Shown here: positions 50,001 through 62,000 of the stretch, one piece after another
Layout: each line of letters opens with the position of its first letter
Numbering within the stretch: position 1 is the stretch's first letter
NCBI GenBank assembly: GCA_032158295.1
Contig: CM063258.1
Location: 3,678,001 to 3,742,000 of the forward strand
Direction of reading: 5' to 3'
Source of the DNA: Pycnopodia helianthoides
Taxonomy: Eukaryota; Echinodermata; Asteroidea; Forcipulatida; Asteriidae
Length of the DNA: 64,000 nt
The notes under the pieces: model-generated
Databases searched by the model: none
Told to the model about the DNA's origin: nothing
The model's input: the letters and a program-made list of their open reading frames with translations, nothing else
Translations under genes and position numbers: made by a program

Positions 50001-53000
50001 ATAATCTGTTATTGAAACTGCAACACTTACTAAATTTGTCCAAATTATTAGAAATTGATTTTAACATTTTTGTGCATGTGTGTGGAATTGCTTTGTTTGT
50101 AGGGACCTCCTGGACCACAAGTTGAAACACTTGTTTTGAATCTCTTATTGAAACTGAAACACTACTAAGTTTGTCCTCTGTTATTAAGAAATTGATTTTA
50201 ATTTATTTGTGTGTGTGTGTGCGGAATGCTTTGTTTGTAGGGACCTCCTGGACCACAAGGGCTACAGGGTTATGCAGGACCGAGGGGAGTCAAGGGCGTG
50301 ACTGGCATCAGAGGACTTCCAGGGTCAAAGGGATCTTCGGTGAGCTCTTCTAGTTCTTACTAAAAAAATTACTTCACGAGAAACTCTTAACACTTTGACT
50401 GCTATTCCCCGAGAATTCTCGGGATAGACTTACTCCATAGTAAATGCTATGTCCGAGATTTCTCGGGCTGGTTGTACAACGTTGTACTGCCCTCTGTAGG
50501 TCAAGAATTGAAACACTTTTCCTGTATAAAATGTATTGATGTACAGGGGACACGGTGGAGTTATTATCGATGGTTTCAGCCATTGGGCCTGGGCACTAGT
50601 GGTGGTGTGAAAAATTGCAGCAGTCAAAGTGTTAATAACAATTATTTGAATTGATCAATATTTAATTGAAATGGTTTATTGATATAGAAGAAGAAAAAGG
50701 CAGAATTGAGACGGTTTTTACAGATAAATATATATGCACAGAAATACTTGATAATTTGTTTTTCTCGACAAAATGGAAAGATGGAAAAAAAAGTGGATTC
50801 CTTATTGTCAAAACGAAGAACCTGATTTTATGCAGAATGAAAATGGAATTTTCAAAATAAATTGCATCAAACACAAGTTTTATTTTGTAAAACAATTATA
50901 GTTATTAACAATATATTGAAATGGGAAAAAAAATTATTATTTCAAGAGGATCATATTTTGGTTAACGATTTTATGGATTTTTCTGATAACAATTTGGAAG
51001 AATGGAAGCAATTTATCACTGTTTTTTTAAAGATATGTTTTCTGTTTTAAATCAGGGTGAGGATGGCATACCTGGCTTGAAGGGAGACATGGGACTCCGA
51101 GGAGATCGGGTAAGTTGAAAATAACTTTGTGAAAGTTAAAAAGAAAAAAGGAAATTATTTGTCGAGTCAGTGAAAAAAAACGTTGTATCTCCTAAAATAG
51201 CACTTAAGTTACGCACGAGTTTGAAATTACCGAAATGTTGCATCTCGCTCAAGGTAGCCCGGATGTGCACAAAACAAGTACGCGCTGAGATACAACGGTT
51301 TGCACGGAGAATTTTTGTGGTGGTCAAAACAAAATTCAAAAAATCGAGATACGTTTTTTTTGCACTGACACAGCGAATTGTAAAAATGATTGAAATATTT
51401 GCATTGTCGTTAATTTGAAAAGTAAACATGAACAAAAACAAAACCAATTAGACACACACAATTTGGGGGAATTCACCTGAAAAAGAAAAATAACTATTTG
51501 GGGGGTCGAACAAAGAAATGTTTTCTTTTTGGCAGTCTCCTTATTTTGTCAATATCTTTGTTGGGGGGGGGGGGTGGCACCCTGGACAAAGATACTGACA
51601 AAACAGGGAGACCGCCAACAACATTAGGCTAACAGGCTCAGTTGACAAGTCACAGGTTTAAATCATGCTCTAGTCATCAAAAAAATAATTCATATTTTAT
51701 CTTGTCAGGTGCCCTTGTGGTTTATTACTTGTAATGTGAAGAAGACCATAATTATGGGAAACTTATCTCAGGAGATGAAACAACTGGTTATTGCTTGAAG
51801 ATTGGCTAGCCGACAAAATACAAACTAGGATTGAACTTTGTTTCTTTTTGCTTGATTTATTTTCAGGGCAATCAAGGGCAGTCGGGTCCAAGAGGGCCGG
51901 AGGGTATCATGGGACCAAAGGTGAGTGATTGTTGCTTTAAGCACAAACTTTAACAAAGCATTGTGCTTAGCAGAAATAGGTTACCAGCCAAAATACAACA
52001 TCATAATGTACCATTTGTGACTGGTTTCTTGCTAATTTTCAAAGGGTCCAGCTGACCCAGAAATGAGTATGGCCCAAAAGGACCCTTATGGACCAAGTGC
52101 ACTTTTCCTCCAAAACAAGTGCACTTTTCCTCCAAAACAAGTGCGCTTTTCCTCCAGAACAAATGCACGATTCCTCCAAAACTAGTGCACGACTTCCTCC
52201 AAAACAAGTGCACGATTCCTCCTAAACAAGTGCACAATTTCCTCCGAAACACCTCTGTTTAATTGCTTGATTTTACAACAAATTTCCCCTTTCTGAGGAA
52301 TGAAATTTTTTCATTTTAATAATAATAATAGTAATAACATTTTATAACGCGCCTTTTCCAAAGGTTGACTTAGTGGTTATACTTTGTACATTAGTAATAC
52401 AAGGTTAATTCTTCGTTATTTTTTGATATCTCTTCACAGGGTGAGATGGGACTGATCGGTGATCCAGGACCCATTGGTGTTGTTGGTGAAAAGGTTAGTT
52501 TGCCACCAAAGTCGTTCTTTCTTCAAGTCAAAATTCGTCTGAGAATCATCAAGAAATTTGTTTTCTTTGTATGTTGCTTCAATATGAGTTACAAGCAACC
52601 TGTCCTGAATAAGCTCTTGAGAACCAGCATTGGAGTACATGATATCTATATAATAATAATAGTAATAATGATAGTAATAATGAAAACTTATAAAGTGCAC
52701 AAATCCACAAAAGTGCTTATGGCGCTATTACAAACAATAACAATATATAAAAATCAAAGTAGACAAATCTGGAATACAATACATGTAGTAAAAATACAGG
52801 TTTAAACAAACTATTACTCAAATACTTGTATGAAAAGATGAGTCTTTAGTTGTTGTTTTTTAATTGGGTTAAAGAAACGGATGACTTTACCTGTGATGGC
52901 AATTTGTTCCATAGGCGTGGGCAGCATGTGAGAAAGAACGTTCTCCTCCATGAATGTTTGGATATGGGCTCAATAAGGAGGTTAGAATTGTAAGACCGGA

Positions 53001-56000
53001 GTTCGCGAGGAGGATTGTATGGTTTGAGAAGATATTCAATATACGCAAAATATTATCAATATATTTGTTAATTTTGTATAAATTGTTTTGTTAATCAGTC
53101 ACCAAGCTCCATGTAGGCAACGAAATCGCTCAAGCTTGCTCGATAAAAACCACAGGCCTAATACTCCGGTAGGATTGGCGAACCCCACGACCCGGTCTAG
53201 AGCATATGTCTTACCACTGGACCGCAGAGCCTGACAAGAGGCCAGTTTAAATCCTGTAACTAACTAACTTGTTTTTTCTGCATTTCCCTTTCTGTTCTGT
53301 CCAGGGTCAATTGGGAGCACCCGGAATGCCTGGTTATCCTGGAAGAACAGGGGACAAGGTAAAGTGAGCTCTTTTTTTAAATCTTCCATGAACTCCCCTA
53401 CTTAATTGCACCCCTAATATGAACTCTTTAAAGAGACCCTTCCATGAACCCTCCCCTTGCCTACCCTAATAATGAACTCTTTAAAGAGACCCTTCCGTGA
53501 ACCCCCCTTGCACCCCTAATGTGAACTCTTAAAGAAAACCTTCCGTGAACCCCCCTTGCACCCCTGTGTGAACTCTTAAAAGAGAACCTTCCGTGAACCC
53601 CCTTGCACCCCTAATGTGAACTCTTAAAAGAAACCTTCCGTGAACCCCCCTTGCACCCCTAATGTGAACTCTTAAAAGAGAACCTTCCGTGAACCCCCCT
53701 TGCACCCCTAATGTGAACTCTTAAAAGAGAACCTTCCGTGAACCCCCCTTGCACCCCTAATGTGAACTCTTAAAAGAGAACCTTCCGTGAACCCCCTACT
53801 TAGTTGCACCCCTAATGTGAACTCTTCAAAGAGGAACCTTCCGTGAACCCCTCTACTTAGTTGCACCCCTAATGTGAACTCTTAAAGAGAACCTTCCGTG
53901 AACCCCTCTACTTAGTTGCACCCCTAATGTGAACTCTTAAAAGAGAACCTTCCGTGAACCCCCTACTTAGTTGCACCCCTAATGTGAACTCTTCAAAGAG
54001 GAACCTTCCGTGAACCCCTCTACTTAGTTGCACCCCTAATGTGAACTCTTAAAAGAGGAACCTATTCCCGTGAAAAACCTCCTCTACTTAGTTGCACCCC
54101 TAATGTGAACTCTTAAAAGAGGAACCTTCCGTGAACCCCCTACTTATTGCACCCCTAATGTAAACCCTTGAAAGATAACCTTCCTCCAACCCTCCTGCAT
54201 CCCTTTCATTTTTTTTTTTCTTGAAATAATCCAAAAATGATCTCACATACTAGATGCTTCAGAATGTTGGGACACTTATGTAGTTGGTAACTTTACAGCT
54301 GGATACTCTCTCTGTCTGAAACAAACCAAAGAAGGAATGTCACAAAAAGGGAACCATCCGCAGTTCTCTTTCTTCCAGCCCAAGTCCTCCTCCACAATGA
54401 GGGACTTTTAATAGTCTGAAAAAAAACACTTTTTGAAGTAAATATCATTACTTTCTTTACTTGAGGACCAATAGTACCATTATTTGGACTTACACAATTT
54501 GATTTACAATTGTTTTTTATTTAGGGAGACTTTGGTAAAGACGGAAATTCAGGGAAAACCGGAGACAAAGGATCAAGGGTAAGTACGCTTCCCATTCGTT
54601 AAATACAATTTTCAGGGTGATTTATTGTTACCCTAATTTACCTGGTTTCACCGCCAACAACAAATCTGGTTACTCCATTTTTGGGGAGTCCAATTTTCTT
54701 GTGTTGCAGCGCAGTGCATTTTAGGCGACGTGCGCATGGTTGTGACATGCACTGTGGTCTTTACGTGCAATTTGACTCCACAAATTGCAGACCGTTGTCA
54801 GACTGTGGCCACCTGTGACGTCGATGCAGGGGGTTCTTGACCACACCCTGTTTTGAAGTAGGTGGTATGAGCGAAATTCTTGTTTTTACATAAAACGTCT
54901 TAACTTCGAAGCAAAGATTTATGCAAAACATGCTGCATTCGCACCATAGTGTTAGCCAGAGGTGTCTTTTGGACACCCTGTTTTAAATTTGGACACCCTG
55001 TTGATCTGTCATTTACATGTAAATGTATCGTAAGTGAATAATTTGGACACCCAGTTTTAAAATTTCCAGCAAATTTGGACACCTTTTACCAAATCCTGCT
55101 TAAACCTTGATTCTCACATGACGGCCATGCAGAATTTAAATGTTTTTTTACCAATCTGCCTTGATATCACGTTGTCTGTAAACTTGTAAACTGCAAACTT
55201 TCATTGTGTGGAATTACTTTATGTATTGTCGTGTGCCCGGAAGAAGGGCGTAAGGCTCTACGCAGGGAAGGAAGGCGTAAGGCTCTGCGCAGGGAAGAAG
55301 GGCTTAAGGCTCTATGCAGGGAAGAAGGGCGTAAGGCTCTACTCAGGGAAGAAGGGCGTAAGGCTCTTCGCAGGGAAGAGTGTAAGGTGTTGGGAGAGGC
55401 GTAAGGCTCTATGCCCGGAAGAAGGGCGTAAGGCTCTACGCCCGGAAGAAGGGCGTAAGGCTCTACGACTGTTCCAGACACACAAAGTACTCTTTTCCAG
55501 TAACAAAAGCAATAAAATGCTCATGAAAAAAAGTGGTATTACTGTTACATTGTTGTGGCTAGAATTACCCCAGAGAGATGTTTTCCCCATTCCCGATCAG
55601 AATTTTAATTTGACCTTTCTATGATGACTCATGAATGGCAGAAAACCGATCAAACATTCACACTCCGTTGTCTTGAAAACACAATTTTGCACAATAATTG
55701 CTTATGCCCTTTCTCCAGTAACTTTTTTGTTACGTCCTTCTCTCCACGCACACAACGATATTGTCTGTGATAATCCAATCGTTTTGTTGTTGTTGTTAAA
55801 TGTAGGGACCCTCAGGCGTACCAGGGAATGTAGGGGACCGTGGACCCAGAGGGCAAAGAGGTGAACGAGGTGTTTCTGGAAGCGAGGGACCACTCGGACA
55901 AAAGGTAATACATGAGTGATTTTTCTTAAAAGTCTTTTGTGTGCAATCTCCATTTTAATAATTTAAGAATAATATTTTTATCGTTGGAAGGGGGTCAGGT

Positions 56001-59000
56001 TGTACACATCTCTTGATGACAGTGTTGACAGTGTTGATACTATTGAACACCCTTGACAGACCCAAGCTTAACTTATTCATTTTAGAAAATGTCTAAAGAT
56101 ATACAAAAATATATATATATTAATAAAATAAACAATATCAACGACATCCCTCGATATCCCTCTTCACACCAGGCAAATTGCCTGTGAAATGCCAAAAGAA
56201 AGTTTGGTTGACCTTTCCACAATTGCTATTGCTAAAAACAGTGAACAAATAAATGTCAAACGTGCGGATTCGGTAACAATGGTAAAGGAGAACAATATTA
56301 AAAAGCACAAAGCTGAGACTACATTTGCAGGATTTAAACAAATTTCATTTATCATTTATTTTATGGATAAAATCACAGACTTGACATGAAGTAAACAGAC
56401 CGTGGTTCTATACACTTTGAAGATTGTATAGAGAGTATTCTTCAAATTTAAGTTTATTGAATTTTTTATTTTTTTTTGAACAGGGTGAAGAAGGACCCTC
56501 TGGACCCAACGGAATTCAAGGAGAGAGGGTGAGTGAAAAAAAAAACACAGAAACCCCAAACTGTATTTCTTCTAATAATCCCTAAGTTGAATTGAAGATC
56601 AGATAATTGCTGTTTCACATAGGCCTAAGTGAAAGGGTGAGTGAACAAACAAAACCAACCTGTGAACTTCTAATAACCCTTGAGTTGAATTGAAGATCAG
56701 ATAATTGCTGTTTCACATAGGCCTACGTGAAAAGGCGAGTGAACAACCTGTGTACTTCTAATAATCCTTGAGTTGAACTAGAGATCCAGATAATTCATAC
56801 TAAGAAAAGAATAAGCTGTTGCAAACTGCTCACCGACCAAAAATGCAAACAATAGTTAATGGCCTGACGTTTCGACCCAAGCAGAGTCTTTTTCAAGGCT
56901 AAAGAGAAACACATTCTGCTAATAATCTCAGAGTTTTAATTACTTTTTCTCGTTAGTGAAAGGGTGAGTGAAAAAAACAAAACCAAAATGTGTATTTCTC
57001 GTAATTCCTGTGTTGAATTACAGATCAGATAATTACTATTTCACATTAGTAAAAGGGTAAGTGAAAAAAACAAAACCAAAATGTGTATTTCTCTTAATTC
57101 CTGTGTTGAATTACAGATCAGATAATTACTGTTTCACATAAGTGAAAGGGTGAGTGAAACAAACCAAACCAAACTGTGTACTTCTCCTAATAATCCCTGA
57201 GTTGAATTAGAGATCAGATAATTTCTGTTTCACATAAGTGAAAGGGTGGGTTAAATAACAAAACAAAACTGTGTACTTCTCCTAATCCCTGTGTTGAGTT
57301 AGTGATCAGTTTATCTATGTTTCACATTAGTGAAAGGTTGAGTGAAAACAGCAAAACCAAACTGTGTACTTCTCCTAATCCCTGTGTTGAATTAGAGATC
57401 AGATAAGTGATGACTGTTTTACATGAGTGTTAATTGGAGATAATCTTTTGTTCATCAAAAATTGTCATAATATCAAACTTCTTTCCTCCATGCTCTCCTT
57501 AAATAAAAATAGAGAACCAAAGATAGATCCATGAATGACTCTCCTTTTTGAAATTTTCCTTCAGGGTGCATCTGGAGTTCCTGGAAGTCGTGGGTTCCCA
57601 GGAGCTAAAGGGCCCCCAGGGCCTATAGGCCAGGATGGTATACCAGGCTTCCCTGGTCCACGTGGAGAGGCAGTAAGTACATTATTAGTATTATTTTATT
57701 ATTATTTATTTGACCTCAAAAATACAAGTACATCAAAAAGCACAGCAAAAGTGAAACGATAACACAACGAACCAATCAAAATAATAATGAACACAATAAT
57801 TATTCAAGCAAAAAGCACACAATAATTATACAAAAGCAACTAACAGAACATGATCAGGAGGGCAACTAGATGAGCAAAACAATGAATGACTAGAAGAGGA
57901 GCATGCAGGCATGGGGAGTAAATCAACTGAGGGGGAACAACTGGACAAACCAACAAAGAACAACTTATGTGGGTCAGGAATTAATGCCACAATTCACACG
58001 TTATACAATAGCCCCTCATAATAAAGATTGGATATGAAAAAGATAAAAACACTGTTGAAACTCGGGTATGTTTTTAATGAAAAATCAAGTTGGTCATAAA
58101 GTCTACAACATTTGTTGAAATTCCCAACACAAACCTTGCATTCTAAGGATTTTAAATTAACGGAAAATGTAATGAAAACATATCACATTCACAAACTAAG
58201 TGTAACACAGGCATACAGCCAGGGGGGCGGGGGACTTACCCCCTCGAATTCAGGCAAAACAGTGGGGGAAAATTTGGGCTACAGCAAGAAAACAACAAAT
58301 TGGCCAGAGAATTAAGGCAAAAAAGACTTTGCATTCGGTGTTAGAAATTAATTTTGGGTTGAACAAAGAAAAATTGACTAGAGGGGGATTAACGACCTTC
58401 TGAATTAAAGTGGTTGCATTCAACCAACTGAGCTATCTGGCCCTAATGGTGGCGGTCTCCCTACTTGTCAATATCTTTGTTCGGGATATTGGAAATTGAT
58501 ACTTATGTTTTTGTTTGGTGTAAAATTTTGGGGCAAATCGACCCCCTCTGCCAAACTTGACCAAAGAGACCCCCATATACTCACATGAACCATCAGGCCT
58601 AATCTGTGAACATTTATTTCAAATGCCAACTCTGACGGTCTTCAAATTTCTTGACACTTTTTGTTTGTTTGCAGACAAAATCCAATTTACTCTTGTGTTT
58701 TTTTAAGAGAACCCCCATCTTCGGTTGTTGTTCTCGTAAACTTTTAATTGATCATTAACTCCTTTGATTGTTCCTGTTTTGACAACCAGGGATTTGAGGG
58801 CAAGCCAGGAACACCGGGACCTGCGGGTGTAATCGGTCCACAGGTGAGTTGAGTTTTTACTGTCTGTCGTACTGGGATGACCGCGTGGTGGATCTGCCGA
58901 GACTGTAGCTATCAAGACGCTCTAGAAAAAGTGCAATAAACCAACCCTCCAGTCTCGTAGGGACAAATTATGCCAGCCGTTTGCCAATTTCACTCTTGAA

Positions 59001-62000
59001 ATCAGGGCAATTCCATCAATGGCTACCATCATCAACCAGAGGGGATCAACACAACCGGGTTCTGAGGAACTCCAACAGGCAGCCCAATTTTTGTGCTGAG
59101 CTACTTTTTGTGCTTAAAGCAGCTCTATGAAATTTGGCCCAGAAGCTCAAAGGAGGAGCTAAATTTTCTGATTTATGAAAGAAAAGTTCAATTATTAGAC
59201 CTGGCTTTTACATTCATTCTTCAAAGACTACGATCTTCTCAGAATGAAAATTTCCTGTCACAAGAAATTCTTTTTGAACGATTAAATAGTGAAATCACAG
59301 ACAACTTTGTATGGCAGCTTCGGAGCCCGAAGTAGCGAAAAACTTTGAGGGTGCAGCAGATCGCAATGACTTACCAACTGGAAACAGGCACTGCTCCCCA
59401 TTTTGAAGGATTTGTCACCATCAAACCTCTGGGATTGTAGTATATTGAATTTCATTTTTCTTCTTTCATTCAATGAACTAGGGTCCACCTGGAGAGAAGG
59501 GTCCAGAAGGGCCTGGTGGGTTCCCAGGAGGGCCCGGCCTGCCCGGTGAGAATGGTCTTCCTGGAGAAGCTGGTAGTACAGGTATTCAGGTAAGCAAATC
59601 ACAAACCATATTATTTTAAAAAAATTTTCTCATCTCTCCAAAATTCTGAGATGTTTCTGCGAGCAAATGGCTAAATTCTACCGTTAACTCCCTCAGATAC
59701 CTTCAAATCGGAAAAGTAACTGGCGAAAAAAAAAACTAAATAAATTATGCTGTTGGATTATTACCACTTTCTTCTTTTTTTTTGTTTAAAGAAAGCAATG
59801 TAATAGTAAGAACATATTTTTTTCTCACAGGGCACCCCAGGCCAGCCTGGAGTAGCAGGAGGTGAAGGACCACCTGGAGTGCAAGGCTTCACTGGAGAAA
59901 GAGGTCTTCCTGGTGTTCAGGTAATATACACAGATTCGAGCAAAACAAGCAGACAAACTAGATTTTGATTGATTGTCACAGCCTCTGAAAACTGTTATTA
60001 TTGCCAAAACATAAACTGTGGAGGATGCCGCAAAACGTATTGGCTATCCATTCCCATTCTTAAGAGCTTGGGATACACCAGACCCCCACCATTGTTGAGC
60101 GTACAACACACCCAACAAATTTGGCACACCTGGCCTCTTTTCAAACTCCCCTTCAAGGTTCCGGCCAACTGTACCTATTGTCCCATCCATAACTTTAAAA
60201 ACTTCAGCAAAAAAAAAGAAACGTTGAAAATCGTTCCAAGTGAATTTAGGGCGGTCTGGTTGGCGTAGTGGTATCGTTTTCTCGCCGTCCACTTCCAGTA
60301 CCCCCAGTTCGAATCCTGCTGGGGGGCATTATGTGGATTGGGTTTTCAGTCCCTACCTGATTGGGTGGGTTTTCCCCTGGAATAACTCTCTTGGGTTTTC
60401 CTCCACATCTAAAATTTCCTTCCTATGTCCTCATTGGTTTCTTGGCCTATTGATTGTGTGAGCGTTTATTGGACAGAGCATCTCCACAGAATTCATTAAA
60501 ATACAACAAATGGACAAGAACAATAAGTAAACAAAATAGACAAGAATCATAAAAAGACATTGGAATCCGAGGAGTTGTTGAGGATGACACAACAAAAAAA
60601 AGCTATAAAAACTTATTTATATGTGATTAAGTTCGCTTTTCTGAGAATCCTTGGCTTCACAACCAGAATTAATAAATCAAAATAAAATCAAATAAATAAG
60701 TCACCAGATTTTGCTTAACCTAGTAGCTGTTATTAATCTGTTGTTGTTAAGTTATGGGTGTCTTCATTTGTGAAGTTTCTCCTTTCTGCTACTACCGTAA
60801 TTTTCAAACCATAAGCTGCAGCTTGTGAATTGATTTTCAAACCTTGAACGTGCTCAGAGGCTTATAATCCAAGTGGCTTATACACCAACATCTAAAGAAA
60901 GTCTAATCTGCAATTTTGACTAAAATTCAGACCTGCAAGAAGGTGGACCGTTGAGCTTACACAATTGTAAAGAGAAGTCATGATATTTAAAATTAGTCTT
61001 GGCGAAAGAGTCGGCTAGGGTTGAAAACGCGAGGCCAGTAACATCTGTTTGCATATCTCAAAGATGTAATGATACAATTGTTCATTTCTGCAGGGACCAG
61101 AAGGAAAGACGGGTGAGGACGGCGCATCAGGACAACAAGGACCACCGGTAAGTGCATTGGTCTTTAATTTACCTCATACTATAACGGTGACGTGTCGTGG
61201 CTGAGCGGTTAAGAGCATCGGACTCAAGCTCTCCGGTGTTTTTGATCAGCAGAGTGTGGGTTCGATTCCCGGTCTTGACACTTGTGACTTTAAGCAAGAC
61301 ACTTAAACCATTATTGCTTCGTCCTTCGGATGGGGCGTAAAATCCTTTCTCAAAATAGTTTATACTATCGACAGCTGCAGTGCTTCACACTAAAGTAAGT
61401 TTTTATGGTCATAAATTTTTGGAGTATTTACCAATCTATGACCCTACCTTAAAAGAATCAGTCCAGTAGAGAAAGTGAAGAGCGTGAAGTGGACTTTATT
61501 TAAGCTGAGAACATTTTGACAAAAATGTTATTTACTTATTTGATGTGATGTTGCTGTTGTTTTTCAGGGTGCCCCTGGCAATCAAGGGCCTTCAGGGATG
61601 CCAGGACCGCCAGGGTTACAGGTAAGTCACCGTATGTTATCTTGGGTCTAGGTTCATATCAAATTTTATCAAAGAACTTACATAATGATACTAATTATGA
61701 ACTTCTTTCAACACACACAATGATCAATCAATCAAGTTGAGGCAATAGGGCATCCGGAGCCTGCCCAGTGATCTTGGTCCAGATGACGCGGTCCAGCATG
61801 CAGGGAGGCAGCTCCACAGCGCCGGCCAAGCCGGTGTCCCAATTCCAGCATGTCCACAAAGGAAGGAGAGACATCTTCTCCCACTTGAGGCTGCGCCCCC
61901 TCATGTGGGCCCCTAGAGAAAGGTTGGGCTGGGTGGCAAGCTCCAGGTGACTGCTGCAGCTTTGAGCAGCATTTCTGGATCTCGGCGATCACCTTCGGCT

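Noticed and set aside
55208..55624. 138-codon frame with [13 protein letters not shown] repeats
   Set aside because: Created by the 27-bp minisatellite, which lacks stops in several frames; no start context or homolog recognised.
61192..61280. Functional tRNA-Leu gene
   Set aside because: It has a Leu-like head and T-arm but a stretched variable arm and the same downstream body as several dispersed copies, so it is a SINE.
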